Shown: positions 7,298-16,324, counted from the stretch's first letter. The stretch: 64,000 bases of DNA from Haloplanus ruber (GCF_024494725.1 NZ_JANHDK010000001.1:1302001-1366000), one strand, 5' to 3'. Translations and numbers: made by a program. Notes: a model not told the origin generated them from the letters alone.

Positions 7298-8623
7298 TTA
7301 CTCGACGACCATGACACGCAGGTCGTTGACGTTCGTGCCCGTGGCGCCGGTTGTGATGACCGCCTCGCGGTCGTCGAGGTAGCCGAAGGCGTCGCTGCCC
7401 GCGAGCGCCCGGCGGGCCGCCGCGACGTCGTCGACGGTGTCGGCGTCGACCAGTGCCCCCGCGAAGTCGCTGCTGCCGTCGCGGCCGTCGGTGTCGACGC
7501 AGGCGAGGGTCGTTCCTGCGGGGCGTTCGACGGCCGCCGCCAGCGCGAACTCGGCGTTCGGCCCGCCGACGCCGTCGCCCCGGACGGTGGCCGTCGTCTC
7601 GCCGCCCGAGAGGACGACCGCCGGCGTCTCGATGGGGTTGCCCGTCGCGCCCACCTCCTCCGCGACGGCGACGTGGGTCAGCGCCGCCTCGCGGGCCTCG
7701 CCCCGTACCGACGACGAGAGGACGCAGGTTCCGTATCCGCGGTCGGCCGCCACCTCGCGTGCGGCGTCGATGGCCGTGAACGCGTCCGCGAGGACGTGAT
7801 TCGCCGTCCGGTCGAAGACAGGGTCGCCCGGTGCCGGCGTCTCGGCGAGGCTCCCGGCCGCCCCCGCTTCCAGTCGCTCCCGAACCGCGGCCGGCGGATC
7901 GACGCCGTACCGGTCCAGGGCGTCGAGGGCGTCGGCGTAGGTCGACCCGTCGGGGGCGGTCGGCCCGCTGGCAATCACGCTCAGATCGTTGCCCACCACG
8001 TCGCTGAACACGAGGCTCACGACGCGGGCGGGGGCGGCGAGTTCGGTGAGGCCGCCACCCTTGAGCGTCGAGAGGTGTTTGCGGACCGCGTTGAGGTCGC
8101 CGATTTCCGCGCCCGAATCGAGGAGCGCGTCGGTCGTCGACTGCAGGGCGTCAAGCGTGATTTCCTCGGCCGGCGCGGGCAGGAGGGCGCTTCCCCCGCC
8201 GGTGATGACTGCGAGGACCAGCGTCCGCTCGTCGGCGTCGGCAACGAGTTCGCGGAGGCGCTCGGTCCCCTCGACGCCCGCCCGACTGGGGACGGGGTGG
8301 TCGCCACGCCACCGTTCGATCCGGTCGCCGTCGCCAGGCTCCGGCGTGACGACCGCGCCGGCGTCGATGCGGTCGCCGAGGACCGTCTCCAGCGCCGACG
8401 CGACGCCGTCGGCCGCCTTTCCACCCCCGACGACGACGATACGGGTCACGCCCGACAGGTCGTAGGTGGCGTCGCCCACGCGGAGTCGGTCGTCGTCGAG
8501 GCTGACCGCCTCGGCGACGACGCGGTCGGGACGGGCAGCCTCGACCCCCGCGCGGACGCAGGCGAGCGCCGTCTCCCGTCCGCCGGTCGATGCAAGCCGG
8601 CTTTCGTTCTCGATGGAGACCAT
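7298..8623 (-). CDS. gckA: Glycerate 2-kinase (MOFRL family)
   Basis: The 441-residue protein starts at ATG 8623, ahead of a short divergent promoter region. A longer frame would run into the next gene. It has the two-domain glycerate kinase fold. The N-terminal region has VVGGGKAADGVA (about residues 65-76) and VITGGGSALLPAP (about 133-145). Further on are LNAVRKHLSTLKGGGL and the C-terminal MOFRL domain with SGGETTATVRGDGVGGPNAE and TDGRDGSSDFAGALVD. It phosphorylates D-glycerate to 2-phosphoglycerate, linking glycerate breakdown to lower glycolysis. The gene is divergent from the TraB-family gene and monocistronic. Confidence 0.95.
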   Translation of the reverse strand: MVSIENESRLASTGGRETALACVRAGVEAARPDRVVAEAVSLDDDRLRVGDATYDLSGVTRIVVVGGGKAADGVASALETVLGDRIDAGAVVTPEPGDGDRIERWRGDHPVPSRAGVEGTERLRELVADADERTLVLAVITGGGSALLPAPAEEITLDALQSTTDALLDSGAEIGDLNAVRKHLSTLKGGGLTELAAPARVVSLVFSDVVGNDLSVIASGPTAPDGSTYADALDALDRYGVDPPAAVRERLEAGAAGSLAETPAPGDPVFDRTANHVLADAFTAIDAAREVAADRGYGTCVLSSSVRGEAREAALTHVAVAEEVGATGNPIETPAVVLSGGETTATVRGDGVGGPNAEFALAAAVERPAGTTLACVDTDGRDGSSDFAGALVDADTVDDVAAARRALAGSDAFGYLDDREAVITTGATGTNVNDLRVMVVE

Positions 8624-8675
8624 ACCCCGCCTCTCTCCGACAAGGGTAAAAAGCGTGCCCCAGTAGCGACCGGTG

Positions 8676-10355
8676 ATGAACGACCAGGGGGCGTCGACCG
8701 ACCGCGAGGGTCGCGTCCGCGTCGTCGGCACGGCACACGTCTCGGCCGAAAGCGTCCGTGAGGTGGAAGCGGCCATCGAGGAGGAACGGCCCGACGCAGT
8801 CGCGGTCGAACTCGACGAGGGCCGCTACCGCCAACTCCAGGGCGAGACACCCGACGACATCGAACCCGGCGACCTCCTACGTGGCAATACCGTCTTCCAG
8901 TTTCTCGCCTACTGGATGCTCTCGTACGTCCAGTCGCGCCTCGGCGAGAAGTTCGACGTCACGCCCGGCGCGGACATGATGGCCGCCGTCGACACCGCGG
9001 AGGAACTCTGCATCGACGTCGCCCTCGTGGACCGCGACATTCAGACGACGATCCAGCGGTTCTGGGCGCGGCTGGGACCACTCGAAAAGGCACGCCTCGT
9101 CGGCGGCCTCGTCTTCGGCGTCACCGACGCCAGAGGAATCGGCCTCGCACTCGGTGTCGCCGCCGGCGTGATCGCCGGCCCACTCTTGGGGCTGTTCGGC
9201 CCCTCGCTCGGTCTCACCGTCCCGCTCCTTACCCGGATCACCGGGGGTGTCCTCCTCGCGCTCGCCGCCGGCCTCGTCACCCATACGCTTGCCGACACCG
9301 TCCTCGATCCGAACGACGCGCTCGTTGCGGCGGGCGGTGTTGGCGTCGCCGCCGGCCTGCTCGGGGGTGTCGGCCTCGGCCTCGCGGACGGCGCCGTCGG
9401 CGCGCTCGGCCCCTTCGTCGCCCGCGTCGTCGGCAGCCTCACCCTCGGCCTCGCCGGCGGCGTGAGCGTCGGCCTCGTCACCGGCTGGCTCGCCCACCGC
9501 GCCGGCTACGGCGCCGCCGACGCCGACGAACTCGACGACTTCGACGTCGAGGAACTCACCGACGCCGACGTGGTGAGCGTGATGATGGAGGAGTTTCGGG
9601 CCTTCAGTCCCGCCGGCGCCCGCGCACTCATCGACGAGCGCGACGCCTACATCGCTCACGAACTGATCCGACTCCGCGAGACGGGCCGGGACGTGGTGGC
9701 CGTCGTCGGCGCCGGCCACCGCGAGGGCATCGAGGGCTACCTCGACGCGCCCGAGACGCTGCCGCCCTGGGAGTCACTCGTCGGCACCGACTCGGGCGGC
9801 GGCGTCCCCTGGCTGAAGGCGGTCGGCGTTCTCGTCTCCGTCGGCTTCGTCGCCTTCTTCGTCCTCCTGGCGATGGCGGGGGTCCGCAACGGCTTCCTGC
9901 TTCGGCTCTTTGCCGCGTGGTTCGTCGTCAACGGCGTCTTCGCGGCGGGACTCGCCAGACTCGCCGGCGCCCGGTGGGATTCGACGCTCGTCGGTGGTCT
10001 CGTCGCGTGGATGACCTCGGTCAACCCGCTTCTCGCGCCGGGGTGGTTCACCGGCTACGTCGAACTCCGGCACAACCCGGTCAACGTCTCCGACATCGGC
10101 ACGCTGAACGAACTGTTGAGCGACGAGGAGACGCCCATCCGCCAGCTCGTCGCCGAGATGTTCGAGGTGCCGCTGTTCAAACTCATCATGGTCGTCGCGA
10201 TGACCAACGTCGGCAGTATGATCGCCAGCCTCCTGTTTGCGGTGTATGTCCTGCCGCTGTTCGCGACGGAGATTGGCGGCGTCGACGGTGTCACCCGGCT
10301 GATGATCGAGGGCGCACGCAACAGCGCCGAACTGCTCTGGAGGATCGTCACGTGA
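8676..10355 (+). CDS. TraB/PrgY family membrane protein
   Basis: The 559-residue protein starts at ATG 8676 (a GTG lies directly before it). The first part carries the TraB/Tiki-like hydrolase signatures: VVGTAHVSAESVREVE (about residues 15-30), AVELDEGRY (about 46-54), and a later VVGAGHREGIEGYL (about 345-358). Its conserved GTxH and GxGH His residues form the presumed metal or catalytic site. Many hydrophobic segments follow, both inserted in the middle (about 145-260) and at the C-terminus (about 370-555). PrgY degrades or sequesters a peptide pheromone, and the archaeal role is unknown. The stop overlaps the start of an M50 protease gene, suggesting a membrane proteolysis pair. Confidence 0.9.
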   Translation: MNDQGASTDREGRVRVVGTAHVSAESVREVEAAIEEERPDAVAVELDEGRYRQLQGETPDDIEPGDLLRGNTVFQFLAYWMLSYVQSRLGEKFDVTPGADMMAAVDTAEELCIDVALVDRDIQTTIQRFWARLGPLEKARLVGGLVFGVTDARGIGLALGVAAGVIAGPLLGLFGPSLGLTVPLLTRITGGVLLALAAGLVTHTLADTVLDPNDALVAAGGVGVAAGLLGGVGLGLADGAVGALGPFVARVVGSLTLGLAGGVSVGLVTGWLAHRAGYGAADADELDDFDVEELTDADVVSVMMEEFRAFSPAGARALIDERDAYIAHELIRLRETGRDVVAVVGAGHREGIEGYLDAPETLPPWESLVGTDSGGGVPWLKAVGVLVSVGFVAFFVLLAMAGVRNGFLLRLFAAWFVVNGVFAAGLARLAGARWDSTLVGGLVAWMTSVNPLLAPGWFTGYVELRHNPVNVSDIGTLNELLSDEETPIRQLVAEMFEVPLFKLIMVVAMTNVGSMIASLLFAVYVLPLFATEIGGVDGVTRLMIEGARNSAELLWRIVT

Positions 10356-10981
10356 CCCTCCGGTTCAGTGCGCGTGAACTCCGTGATCTGGGAATCGCGT
10401 GGATCGCCCTCGGCGTCGCCTTCGCCATCTTCTTTGCGGGCGGCGGGAGCCGCGCCGTGGCGATGCTGCTGGATCGAGGCGTGATCGGTCCCCTCCTGAT
10501 CTCGCTCATCACCGCCGGCCTCGGATTTCTCCTCCATGAAATCGCTCACAAGGTCGTCGCCGTCCGCTTCGATCAGATCGCCGAGTTCCGCGCCGACTAC
10601 GGCATGCTGTTTCTGGCCGTCATGAGCGCGCTCGTCGGGTTCCTCTTTGCCGCGCCGGGCGCCGTCCACCACCGCGGGCGACTCACGCCCCGCGAACACG
10701 GGCTTATCGCCCTCGCCGGCCCCGTCACCAACGGGCTTCTCGCGCTGGTGTTCGTCCCCATCTACGTCGCCGGCGCCCTCGTCGGCTCCCCCTTTCTCGC
10801 CCTCCTCGGTGGCCGCGGCGTCGCCATCAACCTCTTTCTGGCGGCGTTCAACCTCGTCCCCTTCGGACCGCTCGACGGGCGGACCGTTCTGGACTGGAGC
10901 ACGCCCGTCTTCGTCGCGTCGTTCGTTCCCGCCGCCGTCGTCGCCGTCTACGTGGTGTTCGTCCTCGGCGTCGGGTTCTGA
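10352..10981 (+). CDS. Site-2-protease-like (M50) membrane metallopeptidase
   Basis: GTG 10352 overlaps the TraB-family stop by four bases and gives 209 residues. It has about six hydrophobic segments. The zinc-binding HEIAH (HExxH) lies near residue 63, and the NLVPFGPLDGRTVL motif near 168-181 contains the conserved Asp that supplies the third ligand in M50 proteases. It lacks a PDZ domain, as usual in short archaeal versions. Site-2 proteases cut membrane-embedded substrates such as regulators. Coupling to a TraB-family protein suggests a joint job at the membrane, but the substrate is unknown. Confidence 0.93.
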   Translation: MTLRFSARELRDLGIAWIALGVAFAIFFAGGGSRAVAMLLDRGVIGPLLISLITAGLGFLLHEIAHKVVAVRFDQIAEFRADYGMLFLAVMSALVGFLFAAPGAVHHRGRLTPREHGLIALAGPVTNGLLALVFVPIYVAGALVGSPFLALLGGRGVAINLFLAAFNLVPFGPLDGRTVLDWSTPVFVASFVPAAVVAVYVVFVLGVGF

Positions 10982-11014
10982 TCGGGGCGGCCGGAGTTCC
11001 GAAGCCTTTTGCTG

Positions 11015-11028
11015 ACTGACCGGTCAGT
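11015..11028. promoter_or_regulatory. Operator palindrome upstream of the TetR-MATE operon
   Basis: ACTGACCGGTCAGT is a perfect 14-bp palindrome ending 6 bp before the GTG start of the TetR-family gene. It resembles the TGACYGGTCA-type sites of TetR-family proteins. In a leaderless message it would cover the transcription start, so autorepression of the TetR-MATE operon is the natural reading. Protein binding is inferred. Confidence 0.8.
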
Positions 11029-11034
11029 TACGGT

Positions 11035-11640
11035 GTGAACGGCGACGACTCGGTCTCCCGACCGACCGACGACATCATGTGTGCGACCTATCGGGCCCTC
11101 TGCCGGCACGGCTACGCCGACCTGACGATGCAGGATATCGCCGACGAGTGGGAAAAGAGCAAGCCCGCCCTCCACTACCATTACGACACCAAGCGGGGCC
11201 TCCTGCTTGCCTTCCTCGATCACCTCTTTACCAACTACACCGACCGCGTGGCTGCCCCCGAGGACGGGCCGGCGCGGGAGCGACTGGACGCGCTGATCGA
11301 CGCCGCCCTCGACCCGCCGCGAGCCGACACGCACCGCGAACTCCGGACGGCTCTCTTCGAGGTGAAGGCACAGGCGCCTCACGACGAGGCGTTTCGCGAG
11401 CGTCTGTCGCGGTTCGACGACTACCTCACCGACGAGGTGCGATCCGTCGTGGGCGACGGCGTCGAGTCGGGTGCCTTCCGTGCCGACACCGACATAGAGA
11501 CGACGGCAACGCTACTCGTGACCCTCCTCAACGGCGCCCACTCTCGCCGGGTCGCCCTCGGAGCCGACGATGGGGTGCGTGAGGCGATTCGTGCGTTCGT
11601 CGACGACCACCTCGGGAGGCGGGTCGATGAATCTCGGTGA
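11035..11640 (+). CDS. TetR/AcrR family transcriptional regulator
   Basis: The 201-residue protein starts at GTG 11035. Its N-terminal HTH is TetR-like: TYRALCRHGYADLTMQDIADEWEKSKPALHYHYDTKRGLLLAFLDHL (about residues 17-63). The rest is a helical ligand-binding and dimerisation domain. It is the first gene of an operon with a MATE exporter whose start lies inside its last codons (14-bp overlap). A perfect palindrome lies just upstream. The arrangement points to a repressor that senses a compound exported by the MATE protein; the ligand is unknown. Confidence 0.95.
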   Translation: MNGDDSVSRPTDDIMCATYRALCRHGYADLTMQDIADEWEKSKPALHYHYDTKRGLLLAFLDHLFTNYTDRVAAPEDGPARERLDALIDAALDPPRADTHRELRTALFEVKAQAPHDEAFRERLSRFDDYLTDEVRSVVGDGVESGAFRADTDIETTATLLVTLLNGAHSRRVALGADDGVREAIRAFVDDHLGRRVDESR

Positions 11641-13039
11641 CCTGTTCAAGTCCCGCGAGGAGTTCGACCTGACCGAGGGCGACGTGGGGCTGCCCCTGTT
11701 TTATCTCTCCTTGCCCATCGTCGTGACGAATCTCCTGCAGACGGCGTACAACCTCGCCGACACGTTCTGGATCGGCCAGTACAGCACGGAGGCCCTCGCG
11801 GCGATCAGTTTCGCCTTCCCGATGGTCTTTCTCATCATCTCGCTGGGAATGGGGCTGGCGGTAGCGGGGAGCATCCTCGTCGCACAGTACACCGGCGCGG
11901 ACAAACAGCGGGAGGCCGAGTACGCCGCCTCCCAGACCGTCGGGTTCGCGGCCGTCGTCTCGGTAGTCGTCGGCGCCGTCGCCTACGTCTTCGTCGGCGA
12001 CGTCCTCGCTCTCTTGGGACCCGAACCCGACGTGTTACCCCTCGCGACGGGGTACATGGAGATCATCTCGCTGGGCATCTTCTTCATGTTCGGCTTCCTC
12101 GTGTTCGTCTCTCTCATGCGCGGATATGGGGACACCGTTACCCCGATGCTCGTCATGCTCGGGTCCGTGGCGCTCAACGTCGTCCTCGATCCATTCCTCA
12201 TCTTCGGGTGGTGGTTGTTCCCGCAGTGGGGCATCGAGGGTGCGGCAATCGCCACCGTCTTCTCGCGTGGCCTGGCGCTCGTGGTCGGCCTCTGGATCAT
12301 GTTCACCGGGCGCCGTGGCGTTCGGATCAGGCTCCCAGACGTCGTTCCCGACCTCCAGTACGGCCGACGACTACTCCGAATCGGCGTTCCGGCCTCCGTC
12401 GAGGGGACCGGCCAAGCCGTCGCCATCAACCTCCTCATGTTCATCGTCGGCACCTTCGCGACGCCCGTCGTCGCGGCCTTCGGCATCGGCGTGCGGGTGT
12501 TCTCGGTCATCTTCCTGCCCGCCATCGCCGTCGCCCGCGGCGTCGAGACCATGTCCGGTCAGAATATCGGCGCCGGGAAACCGGACCGTGCGGCCCTGAC
12601 CGCCCGGGTCGCCGCTCGGACCACCTTCGTCGTCCTCGCGGCCGCAGGCGTCGTGACCTGGTTTTTCGCCGACCCCATCGTCGCACTCTTCACCGACGAC
12701 ACGCAGGTGATCGAGGTGGGCGCCACGTTCCTCCGCTATGTCGCCCCCTCCTTCGGCTTCATCGGCATCATGCGCTCGTACAACGGCGGATTCCGCGGGG
12801 CGGGCAAGACGCTCACCGCCGCCGCTATCGCGGTGACGATGCTCGGTGGGGTGCGCCTGCCAATCGCCTGGTTCGCCTCGCAGGTGATGGGCCCGCCAGG
12901 GATCTGGGTCTCCTTCCTGATCTCGAACGTCGTCGGTGCGGTCATCGCCTACGTCTGGTTCGGACGGGGAACCTGGCGAACCACCGAACCCCGCGGCCAG
13001 GCCGTGACCGACGTCGCCGACGATCCGGCCGACGACTGA
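11627..13039 (+). CDS. MATE family efflux transporter
   Basis: The 470-residue integral membrane protein has twelve hydrophobic segments in the two six-helix bundles of the MATE fold. Signatures include LPIVVTNLLQTAYNLADTFWIGQ (first helix region) and GMGLAVAGSILVAQYTGADK, with the second-half counterpart VAAFGIGVRVFSVIFLPAIAVARG. Later comes SGQNIGAGKPDRA. Members export organic cations and drugs in exchange for Na+ or H+. ATG 11627 overlaps the TetR gene by 14 bp, so expression should follow that regulator. The start (MNLGDLFKSREEFDLTEGDVGLPLF) fits the haloarchaeal family. Confidence 0.97.
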   Translation: MNLGDLFKSREEFDLTEGDVGLPLFYLSLPIVVTNLLQTAYNLADTFWIGQYSTEALAAISFAFPMVFLIISLGMGLAVAGSILVAQYTGADKQREAEYAASQTVGFAAVVSVVVGAVAYVFVGDVLALLGPEPDVLPLATGYMEIISLGIFFMFGFLVFVSLMRGYGDTVTPMLVMLGSVALNVVLDPFLIFGWWLFPQWGIEGAAIATVFSRGLALVVGLWIMFTGRRGVRIRLPDVVPDLQYGRRLLRIGVPASVEGTGQAVAINLLMFIVGTFATPVVAAFGIGVRVFSVIFLPAIAVARGVETMSGQNIGAGKPDRAALTARVAARTTFVVLAAAGVVTWFFADPIVALFTDDTQVIEVGATFLRYVAPSFGFIGIMRSYNGGFRGAGKTLTAAAIAVTMLGGVRLPIAWFASQVMGPPGIWVSFLISNVVGAVIAYVWFGRGTWRTTEPRGQAVTDVADDPADD

Positions 13040-13130
13040 CGCCGCGCGGGCCACAGGATACGCGTGGCTCCGGCGGGCCGGCCGCTATCTCGGCCGAACG
13101 ACTCCGCGGCCCAAGTCGAGGCGGCCGACG

Positions 13131-13147
13131 GTCGGGCGATACCCGAC
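13131..13147. terminator. Stem-loop between convergent MATE and CorA genes
   Basis: GTCGGG and CCCGAC form a 6-bp inverted repeat around CGATA in the 126-bp convergent intergenic region. A direct repeat of CGACGGTCGG overlaps it. There is no clear T-run on the plus strand, so the role as a terminator is tentative. Confidence 0.35.
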
Positions 13148-13165
13148 GGTCGGCTGGACCCGTGA

Positions 13166-14161
13166 TTAGAGCCACCCCGACGAACGGAAGTAGCCGAGCA
13201 TGACCGCGGCGATGAGGCCCATTCCCATCATGACCGCAGGGTAGCCAAAGCGCCACCCGAGTTCGGGCATGTTGTACGGCCCGCCGCCGAAGTTCATGCC
13301 GTAGACGCCGACCACGAACGTCAGCGGGAGGATGATCGTCGCCACGACCGTCAGCCGTTTCATCACCTCGTTTGTCGACTGTGAGAGCGTGTTGAGGTAG
13401 ATATCGCGGGCACCGCTGGCCAAGTCGCGGTACGTCTCGACGAGTTCGACGTGTTGGACGAGGTGGTCGTACACGTCGCGATAATATTTCTGGGTCCCCG
13501 AGCGGACGTGTGCCGCGTCGCCTCTGGCGAGGACGCTCACCGCGTCGCGGGTCGGCCAGACGATCCGCCGGATCGAGAGGAGTTCCCGTCGGAGGCTGTT
13601 GAGTATCTCCAGGGTCTCCGTGTCGGGGTCGTCGATGATGCGGTCTTCCACGGCCTCGATATCGCTACCGATCTCGTCGAGGATGTCGAAGTACTCGTCG
13701 ACGATGGCGTCGATGACCCGATAGGCGGTGAAGTCGGCGTCGTTGCCGAGCAGTCGCGGTTCCTCGCGGGTGACGCGCTCCCAGACGCTTCCGACGGCCG
13801 CCGTCTCCTCGGCGGTGATCGTCACGATCCAGTCGTGACCGAAGAAGAGACCGACCGGCTGATCGCGGATCTCCTCCTCGAAGGTCGTCTCGCCCCCGCG
13901 AAGGCGCGCGCTTTTCACCAGGACGAACGTGTGATCCGGAAACGCCTCGACCTTTGGCGCGGGGGTGCCTTGGACGTCTTCGATCTCTAGGGGGTGCAGG
14001 TCGAAGGCCTCGGCCACCCGGTCGAGTTCCTCGTCGGTGGGCGCGGAGACGCGAACCCACGTCGTCCCGGTCGCGGTCCGGGCCTCGCGCAACGCCTCCA
14101 GCCCCGTCCCCTCGCGTCCCTCGACGACGCGTCGGTCGTAGACCACCGTCCGGACCGTCAT
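13166..14161 (-). CDS. corA: CorA-type magnesium/cobalt transporter
   Basis: The 331-residue protein starts at ATG 14161. The large N-terminal cytoplasmic domain runs to about residue 265. Two C-terminal membrane helices follow, with the diagnostic YGMNFGG loop (GMN motif) between them at about 290-296. The last helix is followed by a short tail (GYFRSSGWL). CorA forms pentameric channels for Mg2+ (or Co2+/Ni2+) import gated by cytoplasmic Mg2+. The upstream small gene (14158-14322) overlaps its start by four bases, so the two form an operon. Confidence 0.96.
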   Translation of the reverse strand: MTVRTVVYDRRVVEGREGTGLEALREARTATGTTWVRVSAPTDEELDRVAEAFDLHPLEIEDVQGTPAPKVEAFPDHTFVLVKSARLRGGETTFEEEIRDQPVGLFFGHDWIVTITAEETAAVGSVWERVTREEPRLLGNDADFTAYRVIDAIVDEYFDILDEIGSDIEAVEDRIIDDPDTETLEILNSLRRELLSIRRIVWPTRDAVSVLARGDAAHVRSGTQKYYRDVYDHLVQHVELVETYRDLASGARDIYLNTLSQSTNEVMKRLTVVATIILPLTFVVGVYGMNFGGGPYNMPELGWRFGYPAVMMGMGLIAAVMLGYFRSSGWL

Positions 14162-14322
14162 GCCGTCGTCCTCCAACCCTCGCCGACGGCGACGAGCGTA
14201 ACCCCGACCATGACCGCCGTGATCGAGAACGCCCGGCCCGGGAACGGGACGGCCACGCCCACGAGGTAGCCACAGACGCCGATGACCGACAGGGCGGCGC
14301 CGACGCGGAAGGCTCGGTCCAT
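14158..14322 (-). CDS. Small two-helix membrane protein upstream of corA
   Basis: The ATG at 14322 gives 54 residues with two hydrophobic helices (about 8-25 and 31-48) and a short charged end. Its stop overlaps the corA start in the arrangement TCATG on the plus strand, so the two are translationally coupled. I do not recognise a family. A small accessory subunit for the transporter is possible, but only the gene order supports this. It is divergent from purM with an 82-bp gap. Confidence 0.65.
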   Translation of the reverse strand: MDRAFRVGAALSVIGVCGYLVGVAVPFPGRAFSITAVMVGVTLVAVGEGWRTTA

Positions 14323-14404
14323 ACTGTCTCTCGCGCACGAAGCACCAAATACCTCGGCCGGCGCAAGCGGTGTGCTTTTGCCGTCGGCCGACGGCGTCCA
14401 CCGC

Positions 14405-15376
14405 ATGAGCGACGACGACGAGGAACTCACGTACGCGTCCGCCGGCGTCGACATCGCGGAGAGCGAGGCGGCCACCGCCGCCCTCGTCGACGCCGTCGGC
14501 GAGAGCGACGGCGACTACGCGGGACTGCTCGATATCGGCGACCGGTACCTGGGGCTGGCGACCGACGGGGTCGGGACGAAACTCCTCGTCGCCGAAGCGC
14601 TCGGTGATTACTCCACTGTCGGCATCGACTGCATCGCGATGAACGCAAACGACCTCGTGGCCGCTGGGGTCCGACCGGTCGCGTTCGTCGACTATCTCGC
14701 GGTCGACGAACCCGACGAGGCGTTCGCCGAGCAGGTGGGCGAGGGCCTCGCCGCCGGCGCCGAGCGTGCCGGGATCGAACTCGTCGGGGGCGAGACGGCC
14801 GTGATGCCCGAGGTAATCAACGGTCTCGACCTCGCGGGAACGTGTGCCGGGTTGGCGGCCAAGGACGCCATCTTCCCGGGGCACGCCGAGGTGGGCGACG
14901 CACTCATCGGCGTGCCGTCCGCCGGAATCCACTCGAACGGACTCACGCTGGCCCGGGAGGCCGTCACCCGCCAGGGATCGTACACCGACCCCTGCCCGTT
15001 CGGTGACTACGACCGCCTCGGCGACGCGTTGCTCGAACCGACGCGCATCTACACCGACCTCCTCGACCCGATGCGGGAACACGGCGTCCACGCCGCGGCA
15101 CACGTCACCGGCGGCGGCTGGACGAACCTCGACCGTCTCGGCGACGCCCGCTACGTGATCGAGGACGCCTTCGACCCGCAGCCGGTGTTCGAGTTCGTCC
15201 AAGAGACCGGCAACGTCTCCGACGAGGAGATGTACCGCACCTTCAACATGGGGACGGGGTTCGTCGCGGCGCTTGATCCGGCGGACGCCGAGTCGCTGGC
15301 GGCGGCCGTCGACGGCCGCGTGATCGGCCGCGTCGAGTCGGGGACCGGTGTCTCGATCCGCGGGCTGGAACTGTAG
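14405..15376 (+). CDS. purM: Phosphoribosylformylglycinamidine cyclo-ligase (AIR synthase)
   Basis: The 323-residue enzyme catalyses the ATP-dependent closure of FGAM to aminoimidazole ribotide in purine synthesis. It has PurM signatures: YASAGVDIAESEAA at the N-terminus (about residues 9-22), LATDGVGTKLLVA (about 51-63) for ATP/substrate binding, and DCIAMNANDLVAAGVRPVAFVDY (about 77-99). Also present are LVGGETAVMPE and a C-terminal HVTGGGWTNLDRL and FNMGTGFV. Length agrees with the family. The start at ATG 14405 is the first that preserves the conserved N-terminus. It converges on the XRE-CBS gene with 8 bp between stops. Confidence 0.97.
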   Translation: MSDDDEELTYASAGVDIAESEAATAALVDAVGESDGDYAGLLDIGDRYLGLATDGVGTKLLVAEALGDYSTVGIDCIAMNANDLVAAGVRPVAFVDYLAVDEPDEAFAEQVGEGLAAGAERAGIELVGGETAVMPEVINGLDLAGTCAGLAAKDAIFPGHAEVGDALIGVPSAGIHSNGLTLAREAVTRQGSYTDPCPFGDYDRLGDALLEPTRIYTDLLDPMREHGVHAAAHVTGGGWTNLDRLGDARYVIEDAFDPQPVFEFVQETGNVSDEEMYRTFNMGTGFVAALDPADAESLAAAVDGRVIGRVESGTGVSIRGLEL

Positions 15377-15384
15377 CAGGTCGC

Positions 15385-15924
15385 CTACGACAGTTCGGAC
15401 GCGATGTCGGCCTCGGTGATGATGCCGACCGCCTCTCCGCTCTCGGTGACGATGACCGCCTTGTAGTAGTCGAGCAGGTTGCTGATCTTGTCGACCGAGT
15501 CCTCCCGCGAAACCGTCGGGAACTGCTCGCTCATGATCTCCGCGACGGCCTTTTGGCCGACGTTTTCGCCCTCGTGGCGGATATCGCTGAAGCTGATCGA
15601 GCCGACGGGGAGTCCGTTCTGCAACACCGGCAACTGCGAGAAGGCCGCCTCCTCCATCCGGCGCTCGGCGTCGGTCACGGCGTCGTCCGGCGCGACGCTG
15701 ACCAGCGTCTCGTTCATCAGATCCTCCGCGCGGACGACACCCCCCTCGGCCTCGTCGAGCGCCGCGACGATCCGTCGAAGCGTCGACAGCCGTGGATCGA
15801 CGTCCCCGCCCTCGATCCGCGCGATCAACGGCTGAGAGACGCCGGCCATCTCCGCGAGCGCACTCTGTGTCAAGTCGAGGGCGGTCCGGCGCTCCCGCAG
15901 GTCCTGCGGCGTCGGTAGTTCCAT
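15385..15924 (-). CDS. XRE-type HTH regulator with tandem CBS domains
   Basis: The 179-residue protein has an N-terminal Cro/C1-type helix-turn-helix (about residues 7-58: LRERRTALDLTQSALAEMAG, then VSQPLIARIEGGDVDPRLSTL). It is followed by two CBS motifs (about 67-120 and 122-178, ending VGIITEADIASEL). CBS pairs usually sense adenosyl nucleotides such as AMP, ATP or SAM, so this is probably a metabolite-responsive DNA-binding protein. A 5-bp inverted repeat (ATAAC-TATCG-GTTAT) lies 9-23 bp upstream of its start, suggesting autoregulation. It sits tail-to-tail with purM, which may or may not be a target. Confidence 0.93.
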   Translation of the reverse strand: MELPTPQDLRERRTALDLTQSALAEMAGVSQPLIARIEGGDVDPRLSTLRRIVAALDEAEGGVVRAEDLMNETLVSVAPDDAVTDAERRMEEAAFSQLPVLQNGLPVGSISFSDIRHEGENVGQKAVAEIMSEQFPTVSREDSVDKISNLLDYYKAVIVTESGEAVGIITEADIASELS

Positions 15925-15932
15925 GCGGACAG

Positions 15933-15947
15933 ATAACTATCGGTTAT
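15933..15947. promoter_or_regulatory. Candidate operator upstream of the XRE-CBS gene
   Basis: ATAAC-TATCG-GTTAT is a perfect 5-bp inverted repeat in an AT-rich patch that also supplies the minus-strand promoter. It ends 9 bp from the ATG at 15924, so a bound protein would block a leaderless transcript. Autoregulation is inferred from position only. Confidence 0.45.
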
Positions 15948-16021
15948 TAAAATTACTTTCGACCGGTGCGGCGCCGGGGTCGTGGCCGACAGTATAAGTC
16001 CCGCTCGCCCATACCGACGAC

Positions 16022-16324
16022 ATGGGCTATCCGGTCACCTACCACTGTCCGCGCTGCGAGGCTATCGTCGAGATCGAACGCGAGGGGTATCTCGCCGACA
16101 AGTCGGTGACGCCCTATCCGCTCGAAGGGTGGACGTACGCCGACGCCGACGGAGATATCGAGGCCGCGAACGGCGTTCGCTTTGTCTGTGGCGCGGACGG
16201 CACCCTGCGTGACGACGACGTCGAGGGCTGTGGCGAATCCTTCTACCTGAGCTACGTCCGCTTCGAGGGCGGCGACCCGGTCGACCCGATCCCCGAGAGC
16301 GAGTACGTCGAACTCGACCCCTGA
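16022..16324 (+). CDS. Small zinc-ribbon-like protein
   Basis: The 100-residue protein starts at ATG 16022, with a TATAAG element about 27 bp upstream. It opens MGYPVTYHCPRCEAIVEIE, with a CxxC pair at residues 9 and 12. A second pair of Cys (VCGADG and GCGESFYLSYVRF) follows in the second half, which together could bind one zinc. The C-terminus is acidic. I recognise it only as a conserved haloarchaeal zinc-ribbon protein without assigned function. The stop is 10 bp from the convergent rtcB stop. Confidence 0.75.
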   Translation: MGYPVTYHCPRCEAIVEIEREGYLADKSVTPYPLEGWTYADADGDIEAANGVRFVCGADGTLRDDDVEGCGESFYLSYVRFEGGDPVDPIPESEYVELDP

